Source: Oceanobacillus oncorhynchi
GTDB taxonomy: Bacteria; Bacillota; Bacilli; Bacillales; Amphibacillaceae
Length of the DNA: 64,000 bases
Direction: 5' to 3'
NCBI RefSeq assembly: GCF_000821065.1
Contig: NZ_CDGG01000001.1
Location: 3,534,001 to 3,598,000 of the forward strand
A program made the position numbers and the translations under genes. The notes beneath the pieces were generated by a model. The model ran no database searches. It saw only the letters and a program-made list of their open reading frames with translations, and was not told the origin of the DNA. The stretch's first letter is position 1. Every line of letters begins with the position of its first letter. Positions 17,351-25,557 of the stretch are shown in pieces.

Positions 17351-17380
17351 AAATCCGCTTCCGTCCCGTTCTTTGCAAAC

Positions 17381-17407
17381 TTAAGAAATTCGTAAGACTT
17401 TGTTAAG
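17381..17407 (+). promoter_or_regulatory. Three direct repeats phased at 11 bp, probable response-regulator site
   Basis: TTAAG (17381-17385), GTAAG (17392-17396) and TTAAG (17403-17407) start exactly 11 bp apart, about one helical turn. OmpR-type regulators bind tandem direct repeats of this phasing. The site lies 70-100 bp before the ABC ATPase start, in the 128-bp gap after the kinase gene, which implies a second, regulated promoter there. Confidence 0.55.
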
Positions 17408-17478
17408 AAAAAAGATAATTTTAATGTTTATGATTATTAATATAGCAATTTTGCAGAGAAAGGGAGGGATTTATTATT

Positions 17479-18399
17479 ATGGAATACATTTTAAGAACAC
17501 ATGATTTAGGAAAATCTTTTCATGGAGGTCATGTTGTTTCCAATGTCAATATGAATATCAAGAAGGGAGAAATCTATGGGCTTTTAGGCCCGAACGGCGC
17601 AGGTAAAAGTACAGTCATGAAAATGATTTTAAATCTGTTTAAACCAAGCCAGGGTGCCGTTGAAGTGTTTAACGAAACATTGACGAATACTTCTTATGAG
17701 TTATTTAAAAGGATGAGTGCAATTATCGAATATCCCATTTTTTATGAGAAGCTAACTGCAATGGATAACTTGGATTTGCATTGTGAATACATGGGTTATC
17801 ACAATAAAAAAGAGATAGAGACCGCTTTGAATCTTGTGAATCTAAAAAACATCGATAACAAGCCGGTTAAAAATTTCTCTTTAGGTATGAAACAACGGCT
17901 GGGAATTGCCAGAGCGGTAATCACGAAGCCAGAGCTGTTGATATTAGATGAGCCGGTTAATGGACTGGATCCAGTTGGCATTATTGAGATGAGAGACTTA
18001 CTGGCAAGCCTGAATAAAGAGTATGGCATAACCATTCTGATTTCAAGTCATATTTTAGCGGAAATAGAGCAAATTGCTGACACAATAGGCGTAATGAATA
18101 ATGGATATCTAGTAGAAGAAGTTTCCATGGATTCGATTAGAGAAAATAATGCAGAGTATATAGAATTAGAAACCGATGATGCCGGGAAAGCAGTATATAT
18201 TATTGATTCAGAGCTGAATATAAAAAATTTCAAAGTACTTGATACGAACAAAATAAGGATATATGAATCAGGGACATCACAAAATCAAATCTATAAGAAG
18301 TTAATGGAAAAGGATGTTTCCATTACATCAATCAATACGAAGTCGGCTTCATTAGAGGACTATTTCTTGTCCTTAATTGGAGGCGGAAAAAATGTTTAA
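17479..18399 (+). CDS. ABC transporter ATPase, BcrA/lantibiotic-immunity type
   Basis: 306 residues. Walker A GPNGAGKST (37-45), signature FSLGMKQ (133-139), Walker B LLILDEP with catalytic Glu158, and the switch His in ISSHIL. The C-terminal ~80 residues are the extension usual in BcrA and LanF proteins. It should energise the two membrane subunits encoded next, exporting or removing cell-wall-active peptides from the membrane. GGGAGGG precedes ATG 17479. It overlaps the next gene by 8 bases. No lanthipeptide precursor or modification gene is nearby, so self-protection against foreign peptides is more likely. Confidence 0.88.
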   Translation: MEYILRTHDLGKSFHGGHVVSNVNMNIKKGEIYGLLGPNGAGKSTVMKMILNLFKPSQGAVEVFNETLTNTSYELFKRMSAIIEYPIFYEKLTAMDNLDLHCEYMGYHNKKEIETALNLVNLKNIDNKPVKNFSLGMKQRLGIARAVITKPELLILDEPVNGLDPVGIIEMRDLLASLNKEYGITILISSHILAEIEQIADTIGVMNNGYLVEEVSMDSIRENNAEYIELETDDAGKAVYIIDSELNIKNFKVLDTNKIRIYESGTSQNQIYKKLMEKDVSITSINTKSASLEDYFLSLIGGGKNV

Positions 18400-19081
18400 A
18401 TTAATTCGTTTAGAATTAAGAAAAATAAATCTCAGACAGTATGTCTTTGGTGCTTTAGCAGCAATTTTTATTCTTGCCGGATTGTTATTCTTTGCAATGT
18501 ATACGGATAGAAACACGATTGGTGCCACCAGTGAAGATTTTTTCTTTGTTGTTGACAGCACGAGAATGGTTTTTATTGTGTTTGCAGGTATATTAATTTC
18601 GAGGCTGTTTATTGAAGAATACAATGATAAAACCATCTCTTTGATGTTTACGTATCCCATCAGCAGAAAAAAGATTTTTATCTCTAAATTATTGATTATC
18701 ATTTGTGCTACATTTTTCCTTATACATGTATCAAGAATCTTTGTAGCAGCAGTTTTATACATGTTAAACAGCCGATTGGATTTTATCGATGGAGGCATAA
18801 CGATTCATTTGATAATGGAATATTTTAAAAACACCGTGATCTATGACCTTTCTTTCAGCGGTATCAGCTTAGTTCCTTTATTTTTTGGGATGCTCAAAAA
18901 ATCTGTTAGAACAACCATTATCACATCGATTATTATTGCCATTTTCTTTGGCATAAGTAATGAAAATCTATCAGACCTTTCGATAGGTTCCTTCATTGTC
19001 AGATCATTGGTATTTATCATTATTGGTGCGGCTGCTTCGTATTTAGCGATAAGAAATATGGAGCGCAAGGATGTAACGTAG
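18392..19081 (+). CDS. ABC-2 type permease, BcrB-like (copy 1)
   Basis: 229 residues with about six membrane helices. The N-terminal FKLIRLELRKINLRQYV amphipathic segment and FIEEYNDKTISLMFTYPISR, the cytoplasmic coupling region, are typical of BcrB/LanE/G permeases. GGAGGCGGAAAAA sets ATG 18392, inside the end of the ATPase gene (translational coupling). It is clearly paralogous to the following gene along its whole length. Confidence 0.85.
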   Translation: MFKLIRLELRKINLRQYVFGALAAIFILAGLLFFAMYTDRNTIGATSEDFFFVVDSTRMVFIVFAGILISRLFIEEYNDKTISLMFTYPISRKKIFISKLLIIICATFFLIHVSRIFVAAVLYMLNSRLDFIDGGITIHLIMEYFKNTVIYDLSFSGISLVPLFFGMLKKSVRTTIITSIIIAIFFGISNENLSDLSIGSFIVRSLVFIIIGAAASYLAIRNMERKDVT

Positions 19082-19144
19082 CGATGAGGGTATTCCGGAA
19101 TATTACTGCCAACAATGTAATTTTCAATGTCAATAGGAAGAGTG

Positions 19145-19837
19145 GTGAGAAAAATCTTTAAGTTAATGAGTTTGGAAATGAGAAAAATAAATTTTAGCCG
19201 ATATATAAATAACTCCTTAGCGGCATGCTTTGCCGTTACCGGATTTTTATTCTTCATGCTATATATAGACAGGGAACAATTTGCTGCCAGCAGTACAGAT
19301 TTTTTATTTCTGATTGACAGTATAACACGAATGGTATTCATCGTTTTTTCAGGAGTGTTAATTTCAAAATTAGTTATCGAAGAATACAATGATAAAACCA
19401 TTACCTTGATGTTCACATACCCAATCAGCAGAAAAAAGATCATTATCTCGAAGCTATTGATTATCATAGGCTTTACCTTTTTCTCTATGCTTCTGTCCAG
19501 AATTTTTGCTGCATTTGTTTTATCTATGTTAAACAGCAACTTAGGATTTATTGACAGTGACATAACGATTCCCATGCTCATCGAACATTTTAGAAATACG
19601 ATTTTATATGACCTTTCTGCCAGTGGTGTCAGCTTAGTTCCTTTGTTCTTTGGAATGCTTAAAAAATCAGTTAGGACGACCATTATTACCTCTGTTATTA
19701 TTGCCATTTTCTTTGGTGTCAGTAATGAAGACTTATCGATAGGATCCTTTATTGGTATTCCGGTGACACTTAGTCTTATTGGTATCGTTGCTTCTTACTT
19801 ATCAATAAAAAACATTGAGCACAAAGATATATCTTAA
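19145..19837 (+). CDS. ABC-2 type permease, BcrB-like (copy 2)
   Basis: About 230 residues and six helices. Segments such as VIEEYNDKTITLMFTYPISR and SLVPLFFGMLKKSVRTTIIT match copy 1 nearly residue for residue, showing tandem duplication followed by divergence into a heterodimeric pair. The start is uncertain: GTG 19145 or 19142 after AGGAAG, or ATG 19127 with no ribosome site. Alignment with copy 1 favours the later starts. It completes the ABC operon. Confidence 0.8.
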   Translation: MRKIFKLMSLEMRKINFSRYINNSLAACFAVTGFLFFMLYIDREQFAASSTDFLFLIDSITRMVFIVFSGVLISKLVIEEYNDKTITLMFTYPISRKKIIISKLLIIIGFTFFSMLLSRIFAAFVLSMLNSNLGFIDSDITIPMLIEHFRNTILYDLSASGVSLVPLFFGMLKKSVRTTIITSVIIAIFFGVSNEDLSIGSFIGIPVTLSLIGIVASYLSIKNIEHKDIS

Positions 19838-19897
19838 TGACATAAGGTCTCTATTTTGAAAAGACCGAAAAATCAAAATATACAGGAGTTACTAGCG

Positions 19898-20419
19898 ATG
19901 AAACAAGACTACATTTATTTGTTATTTACAAACACTGGTACTTTATTGACGAAAGCTATTAGTCTGTATACCAAAGCAGAATACAATCATGTTTCGTTAG
20001 CCTTGGATTTGGAATTAAATGAAATATACAGCTTTGGCAGGAAGCATTTACGCAATCCATTTTGGGGAGGATTTGTGAAGGAAAATACAGAAGAGGAACT
20101 GTTTCAGAAAGCGGACTGCTCCATCTATGCTTATGCAATCAGTTCAAAACAAAACAAGAAATTACAAGAAACGTTAGCATTTTTTAAGCAAAGAAAAGAC
20201 AATTACCACTATAACGTAATAGGACTGTTTGGAGTCATGTTTAATAAGCCCATTCCACGGTCAAATGCTTACTTCTGCTCGCAATTTGTGGCTTATCTGC
20301 TGATGGAAGCTGGTATGGTTTCTTTTGACAAGCCGCCGGAGCTTATCACACCGCAGGATATTCAGCAGCTGCCTGGATTAATTTCTATCTATCAGGGCAA
20401 ATTACAAGGCGCAGTTTAA
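19898..20419 (+). CDS. Permuted papain-fold (YiiX/NlpC-P60-like) protein
   Basis: 173 residues. The order is histidine first (AEYNHVSLAL, about residue 36), then the cysteine in YFCSQFVAYLLMEAG (about 134). That is the circularly permuted NlpC/P60 layout seen in YiiX-like hydrolases, which cleave amide or ester bonds of peptides or lipids. There is no signal peptide, so it is probably cytosolic or membrane-associated. CAGGAG precedes ATG 19898. It lies 60 bases after the permease gene in the same direction and may belong to the antibiotic-response operon. Confidence 0.7.
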   Translation: MKQDYIYLLFTNTGTLLTKAISLYTKAEYNHVSLALDLELNEIYSFGRKHLRNPFWGGFVKENTEEELFQKADCSIYAYAISSKQNKKLQETLAFFKQRKDNYHYNVIGLFGVMFNKPIPRSNAYFCSQFVAYLLMEAGMVSFDKPPELITPQDIQQLPGLISIYQGKLQGAV

Positions 20420-20474
20420 CCAGAAGAGGGAGGCTCAAATTTCATACATTTTTTACCGAATAGGAGGATGCTGT

Positions 20475-20843
20475 TTGAAAAGATTCGTTTTATTAGTTTT
20501 CATGCTGATTGTATCCATCGTAACGTTGTTTGTCACTGCTTATTTTCAACGGGATGTCAATACACTGTCGTTAAATGATCCGCAAGTTATCCAAGCAAGT
20601 ATTATCATAATGATTATTTTGTTCATTCCTCCTGTGTTATTATCTTTTTTCAACCATAAATTTTGGAGGGTTATCTCAGCGATTTATCAATCTATTTTTT
20701 TCTTGGGGTTTATCATCCTTGTACCGACCGGTGTATTCAGCTTCCAGGCTGTGGGTATCAGTATTGTGTCATTAATCGGTGCAGTTATCAGTCTTTGGAG
20801 CATTTTTAGCACATTGCCAGAAAGCTTTTTTAAAGAATATTGA
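20475..20843 (+). CDS. Four-helix membrane protein, function unknown
   Basis: 122 residues with four predicted helices (about 3-22, 40-60, 65-85, 90-112), short loops, and FFKEY at the end. TTG 20475 follows AGGAGG with good spacing. It is 55 bases after the papain-fold gene, same strand. I do not recognise the family with confidence. Confidence 0.65.
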   Translation: MKRFVLLVFMLIVSIVTLFVTAYFQRDVNTLSLNDPQVIQASIIIMIILFIPPVLLSFFNHKFWRVISAIYQSIFFLGFIILVPTGVFSFQAVGISIVSLIGAVISLWSIFSTLPESFFKEY

Positions 20844-20923
20844 TTTAGCGTAGAGGTAGGAGACTTTCTGTATAACCCAGCATCCGCAGTTCAAGAAATA
20901 ACATACGACATTGTCTCGGGAAA

Positions 20924-20967
20924 GGGTCTTATCCATGGTAAGGCCTTTTCTGTATGGGATAAGACCC
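20924..20967. terminator. Long hairpin, probable terminator
   Basis: GGGTCTTATCC-AT (20924-20936) pairs with AT-GGGATAAGACCC (20954-20967) with one bulge. A weak T-rich tract (TTACTTTTATT) follows on the plus strand. Confidence 0.5.
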
Positions 20968-21464
20968 ATCTTACTTTTATTAAAAAATGATCGTTTAAAA
21001 ATTTTTAACAAAATCTTTTTGACTGTAGAATGACTTATGATACTCTAGCGATAACTTGCATGACTCGAAAAGTATGTTGATATGTAACCAAGTGAATGCC
21101 GATTGTACAGCACAGCGTATTTCACTTTGAAAAAATGGAATCATAAGACGAAATATTATGCAGTGGGAGTCAGCGCCGTTATCCCCCGCTAAAATAAATT
21201 CATTTTCCACGCTCTATTTGAAGGCGGAAGTTTTACGGGCGTTTCTCCGTGATAAAAAGTCAGGTTCGGACGTTTACAAGTTTGATTTATGGTGAATAAA
21301 GCAAACTATAAAAGATTTTTTATTAAGTCTCGATATCCTCTTAGCTTTTCTTATTGTAGAAAAGGGAGTTTTTTTACAAATATACCCGATAGATTGAATC
21401 GTTTCCCGAATATTTCTATTAAATAGGTATCTGGATTGTCTTAAAAGATTTCAAATAAATCAAG
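20968..21464. other. Long intergenic stretch without a recognised gene
   Basis: About 500 bp. Only short frames occur, the most coding-like at about 21215-21293 (KAEVLRAFLRDKKSGSDVYK), without a start or family. I see no riboswitch or RNA structure I can name. It probably holds the promoter of the BNR-repeat gene. Confidence 0.4.
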
Positions 21465-21476
21465 GTGGTGAACCGC

Positions 21477-22502
21477 ATGGAAGTTTTATATTTTTCAGCT
21501 GGACGTTCTCTTTATGAAATGAAGAAAGAGGCACAGGAATGGATAATGGAGGAAAGACCGGCCCCGGTTTCATTTATATGCCTTGCTGCAGATCCCAGCC
21601 GGAAAGGACGGCTGTATGGAGGGACCTTTAACGAAGGGTTATGGATAAGTAATGACAGCGGCAAGACATGGGTACCCGCTGGATCAGGAATATCACATAA
21701 CAGGGTGATGAGTGTTGCGGTCAGTTCAACAGAGGTTAAAAATGGATGTCATGTCGTTTGGGCAGGCACCGAACCGAGCGGGCTTTTTCGTTCAGAAGAC
21801 GGAGGAGAAACCTGGGTTGATTGCCCGGCTTTACTGGATTTACCTTCAAAATCTTCCTGGAGTTTCCCGCCTCGGCCGTACACGCATCACGTACGTTGGA
21901 TTGAACCGGATATTCATGAGAAAAACCGCATATTTGTCGGCATTGAACTTGGCGGCGTGATGAAAAGTGAAGATAAAGGGGGCAGTTGGGAAGATCGAAA
22001 ACCGAATTCCCAACATGATTGTCATGCTTTAACAACACACCCGCAAGCTCCAGGACGGATATACGAAGCTGCGGGCGGCGGGTATGCTGAAAGCTTTGAT
22101 AGCGGAAACTCCTGGCAGACGTTCAATGAGGGTTTGGAGCCTTATAACTATTTGGTTGATATTGCCGTAGATTCAGGGGATGCAGATACAATGGTGGCTG
22201 CTGCGTCCAGGAGTCCTTATGAAGCATACGATCCATCCCGTGCAAGAACGATTTTAGTACGGCGTGAAGATGGCGGTTCTTGGTCGCCTGTATACAAAGG
22301 CTTGCCGGATGCAGAATGCTCCTCTGTTTTTGCGTTAACTTCTCATCCATTCCAGTCAGGTATTTTTTACGCTGTGAATAATCTCGGCTTCTATCTTTCT
22401 TTTGATGCAGGACAAAGCTGGGAAAAAGCACCGCTGGATTGGCCGGATGATTTAACGGGAGAAAGAATTCATGGATTCGCGATGGTCGTTTCCGAGGATT
22501 AA
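21477..22502 (+). CDS. BNR/Asp-box repeat (sialidase-like beta-propeller) protein
   Basis: 341 residues with several S-x-D-x-G-x-T-W Asp boxes: SNDSGKTWVPAG, SEDGGETWVD, SEDKGGSWED, SFDSGNSWQTF and SFDAGQSWEKA. Each marks one blade of a propeller like those of sialidases and exo-glycosidases. It lacks a signal peptide and I cannot see the Arg triad of a true sialidase, so a binding or photosynthesis-type (Ycf48-like) fold is as likely as an enzyme. ATG 21477 follows AGGTGG. Confidence 0.75.
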   Translation: MEVLYFSAGRSLYEMKKEAQEWIMEERPAPVSFICLAADPSRKGRLYGGTFNEGLWISNDSGKTWVPAGSGISHNRVMSVAVSSTEVKNGCHVVWAGTEPSGLFRSEDGGETWVDCPALLDLPSKSSWSFPPRPYTHHVRWIEPDIHEKNRIFVGIELGGVMKSEDKGGSWEDRKPNSQHDCHALTTHPQAPGRIYEAAGGGYAESFDSGNSWQTFNEGLEPYNYLVDIAVDSGDADTMVAAASRSPYEAYDPSRARTILVRREDGGSWSPVYKGLPDAECSSVFALTSHPFQSGIFYAVNNLGFYLSFDAGQSWEKAPLDWPDDLTGERIHGFAMVVSED

Positions 22503-22602
22503 AAGACCATCGTGTCCATGGTCTTTATACGAATACGGGAATGTTAGATAAATGATATTTAACAAAAAAAAGCGCAATGACATCATGGAAGGAGTTGCAT
22601 TC

Positions 22603-24291
22603 ATGCAGGTGAAAAGGCGTAACCAGCGCCAGAGCAGTTTAATTTTTACTTTTACCGCAACGGTATTGCTGTTGCTTAGCGGATGTGTCTCAGAGGAAGA
22701 GACGGACCAGCAGCCTGAGCCGAATCCATCAGAAGATGAAAGCGAGAGACTGATTCCGCCAGAAAATGAAGAAGAGCCAGAACCTGAAACAGATGTGCCA
22801 GAGGCTTATGGTGTCAGCGCAGGGCATCCAGATGCTGTAGAAGCTGGAATGACTGTTTTGGAAAATGGAGGTAATGCCGTGGATGCGGCCGTTGCAGCGG
22901 CGTATGCCATTTCTGTTGTAGAGCCCTTTGCATCAGGAATTGGCGGCGGCGGAGTAACACTCGTTCAAGAGCAGGGTCAAGACCCTGAGGCATATGATTA
23001 TCGTGAAGTTGTCCCTGAAGGCGGCATTCCTTCATCAGATATTGGTGTACCTGGATTTGTAGCCGGGACAAAGGAATTACATGATGACTATGGGACTGCT
23101 GACTGGGAGACAGTAATTGACCCGGCGATTGATTTGGCAGAAAGTTCGGAGGTATCTGCAACGTTAGCACAGCAGCTTCAATCTGCTCAGGACCGTCTGC
23201 CGGTTGAGCAGCTGGAGCATTTCTATCCGGATGGGACAGCGATTGAGGCAGGAGCCACTTTAGAACAGCCGGCATTGGCCGAAGCATTGCGTGATATCCG
23301 TGATAGTGAAGGAGCTTCCTTTTATGAAGGGGATACTGGAGAAGCGTTAGCAGCGATTCAAGGTCTGGACGGAGACTCACTTGCTGACTTTCGTGTCGGA
23401 CGGCATGCCCCCGTGACCGGAGAGTTTGCTGGATACGAGGTGACTGGTGCTCCGCCGCCGCTTCCTGGTGCCAGCGTCATTCAAATGCTGCAAATCCTTG
23501 AAGAGCGGGGAACATTAGAAGAAGAACGGAATAGCACGCCATTTGTGCATGACATTGCGATGTCGTGGCGAATCGCTCAAGCATTTATTTATACGGATTT
23601 CGGTGACCTTTCGTTTGTGGATGTTCCGGTTGATTCTTTCGTTGACCGTGAACAGAATGCTGCTTTAGCAGAAGAAATCTCCGGTGACAGCTTGCTTCCT
23701 GAGGACGAAGAGCGGAGTTATGACGACTCGGCCCCTAATACGACACATATTACAGTGATTGATGACAACGGCACTGTTGTTTCCATGACGAATACACTGA
23801 CCAATTTCTTTGGCTCCGGTGTCTACACAGAAGGTTTCTTTTTGAATAATCAAATGTCTCGATTTGATATTGGTCAAACGGAGCAAAATGAACCTGAGCC
23901 TGGACGGCGTTCCGTTACCTGGTCCTCTCCAATGATTGTGGCAGATGAGGAGGGACCTGTTTTAGGGATTGGCAGTCCGGGAGGCGAACGTATTCCAATT
24001 ATGCTTACGCAGGTGATTGCTGACTGGGTTCAAGAAGACTCGGACCTGGAAGCTGTTGTTGAAGCGGATCGTTTCCACCTGACGGATAATGCGCTTGTGA
24101 TGGAATCCGCTCCGGAAGCAGATGTAAGGGAAGGATTGCTTAATATTGGGTATAACGAGATTCGTGAAGCTCCGACTCCGCTGTATTTCGGGTCTGTTCA
24201 GGCTTTGATGATCGATCGGGAGAATGATGACATCTCTGGTGCGGCTGATCCCCGGCGAGAGGCTGATTGGCGTGTAGAACCACGGGATTAA
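22603..24291 (+). CDS. ggt: Gamma-glutamyltranspeptidase, lipoprotein form
   Basis: 562 residues. A lipobox LLLLSGC with Cys28 anchors it outside the cell, followed by an acidic Pro/Glu-rich linker (about 30-68). GGT motifs are GMTVLENGGNAVDAAVAAAY, PFASGIGGGG, and the autocleavage site NTTHITVID with nucleophile Thr380, beginning the small subunit, then SPGGERIPIM. It hydrolyses or transfers gamma-glutamyl groups of glutathione, glutamine or poly-gamma-glutamate. AAGGAG sets ATG 22603; an ATG at 22552 lacks a site. Lipid anchoring is less common than secretion in this family. G+C is higher than in the neighbours. Confidence 0.88.
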   Translation: MQVKRRNQRQSSLIFTFTATVLLLLSGCVSEEETDQQPEPNPSEDESERLIPPENEEEPEPETDVPEAYGVSAGHPDAVEAGMTVLENGGNAVDAAVAAAYAISVVEPFASGIGGGGVTLVQEQGQDPEAYDYREVVPEGGIPSSDIGVPGFVAGTKELHDDYGTADWETVIDPAIDLAESSEVSATLAQQLQSAQDRLPVEQLEHFYPDGTAIEAGATLEQPALAEALRDIRDSEGASFYEGDTGEALAAIQGLDGDSLADFRVGRHAPVTGEFAGYEVTGAPPPLPGASVIQMLQILEERGTLEEERNSTPFVHDIAMSWRIAQAFIYTDFGDLSFVDVPVDSFVDREQNAALAEEISGDSLLPEDEERSYDDSAPNTTHITVIDDNGTVVSMTNTLTNFFGSGVYTEGFFLNNQMSRFDIGQTEQNEPEPGRRSVTWSSPMIVADEEGPVLGIGSPGGERIPIMLTQVIADWVQEDSDLEAVVEADRFHLTDNALVMESAPEADVREGLLNIGYNEIREAPTPLYFGSVQALMIDRENDDISGAADPRREADWRVEPRD

Positions 24292-24356
24292 GCAAGAATC
24301 TAGTATTCTAAAAAATGTACTTGGGCATTTTAATGTAAGGAGTTAAAGAGGATTCT

Positions 24357-25478
24357 ATGACATCAATGAAGCAAAAAAATCAACATCAACGAATTGCTAT
24401 ATTAGACCAAATGCGGGGCGTTGCTTTACTTGGAATCTTTTTAGCCAACGTCCCGGGGCTGTCTTCCGTCGATACGGAAAATTTGTCTCCGGTTAATGAA
24501 GTACTAAGAAGCTTAGAGGAGATTATATTAACAGACAGTACCCGGCCGCTGTTTGCATTCATGTTTGGCCTGAGCCTTATGTTACTTTATAATCGCCTAA
24601 AAACGAAGCAAATCAACCCTTATCCAGTATTATTCAGACGATTATTTTTGCTTGCCCTCGTTGGTGCTGTGCACGGTTTTGCAATTTGGTCGGGAGATAT
24701 TCTGCTCATGTATGGGATGGCGGGATTTTTCCTTCTGCTGTTTATGAATTGGTCAGCAGCCGGATTGGTTATTACTGCTTTCCTTTTCTGGATCGGCTAT
24801 ACCATTGGAGCGGATGTAATCAGTTATTTCTCATCCTATCATTTGTCTCTGGAAGCCGGTTTGAAAGGTCTGTTGCCTGACTCAAAAGAGCCGCCGACAG
24901 GAACAGAATATCTTATTATTGAATTTTCTTCCATGGTCGCACACATCAGCTTTTTCCTGTTTGGTATGTATGCGTATCGGAAGGGGCTGCTTACAATAAT
25001 CGAAAAGCGAAGAAAAACCATGAGCTTATTGTCAGTACTTTTTCTTGTGATTGGGTTAGCAGGGAAAGCAAGCCTTTATGATAGAATTGCATTACATCCA
25101 TTGGAAAGCTTCTACCCCTTTTTGGTGACAATCGGCATGATTTTATTCATTGTCCTTTTAGGAACTAGCAAGGGGAGCATGTCGAAGTTGCTTGTCCCGT
25201 TCACATCGGTCGGTAAGATGGCGTTTACGAATTACATCATGCAATCTCTGGTTTTTGTAAGTTTGTTTCAATCGAGCGGACGAACGGTTTTTATCAATTT
25301 AGGGATTTGGGAGGAACCAAGCTATGCGTTCGCTCTTGGGGTTGGAGTCATTTTATTCGCGGCACAAATGATTTTCAGTCATCTCTGGTTGAAAGAGTTC
25401 TCCTATGGACCGTTTGAATGGCTTTGGAGGATAGGGACTTATGGGAAAATGGTTTCTATCAAAAGAAAAGCAGAATAG
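24357..25478 (+). CDS. DUF418 family membrane protein
   Basis: 373 residues with about ten helices. RIAILDQMRGVALLGIFLAN at the start and the C-terminal NYIMQSLVFVSLF...GPFEWLWRIGTYGK identify the DUF418 (YeiB/YxaH-like) family, related to acyltransferase-3-like membrane proteins. Biochemical role unknown. It follows the GGT gene by 65 bases and is probably independently or jointly transcribed up to the terminator at 25501. Confidence 0.8.
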   Translation: MTSMKQKNQHQRIAILDQMRGVALLGIFLANVPGLSSVDTENLSPVNEVLRSLEEIILTDSTRPLFAFMFGLSLMLLYNRLKTKQINPYPVLFRRLFLLALVGAVHGFAIWSGDILLMYGMAGFFLLLFMNWSAAGLVITAFLFWIGYTIGADVISYFSSYHLSLEAGLKGLLPDSKEPPTGTEYLIIEFSSMVAHISFFLFGMYAYRKGLLTIIEKRRKTMSLLSVLFLVIGLAGKASLYDRIALHPLESFYPFLVTIGMILFIVLLGTSKGSMSKLLVPFTSVGKMAFTNYIMQSLVFVSLFQSSGRTVFINLGIWEEPSYAFALGVGVILFAAQMIFSHLWLKEFSYGPFEWLWRIGTYGKMVSIKRKAE

Positions 25479-25500
25479 ATACATTTTATATACTAATGTA

Positions 25501-25534
25501 AAAAAATCCAACTAGCTTGCAGTTGGATTTTTTT
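25501..25534. terminator. Bidirectional terminator
   Basis: Stem AAAAAATCCAACT / AGTTGGATTTTTT around AGCTTGC, between the convergent DUF418 and aminopeptidase genes. Confidence 0.85.
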
Positions 25535-25557
25535 ACTGACTATTACTAATGAGCAAA

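Noticed and set aside
18841-19707. Long minus-strand reading frame of 288 codons across the two permease genes
   Set aside because: It is antisense to two strongly supported paralogous permeases, has no ribosome site, and its length is explained by biased codon use on the real strand.
21215-21293. Coding-like run KAEVLRAFLRDKKSGSDVYK in the long gap
   Set aside because: No start codon context, no family and no extension upstream; could be chance or an old relic.
22814-23380. 188-codon minus-strand frame inside the gamma-glutamyltranspeptidase gene
   Set aside because: Low-complexity Leu/Pro/Gln/His-rich product, antisense to a clear enzyme with catalytic motifs.
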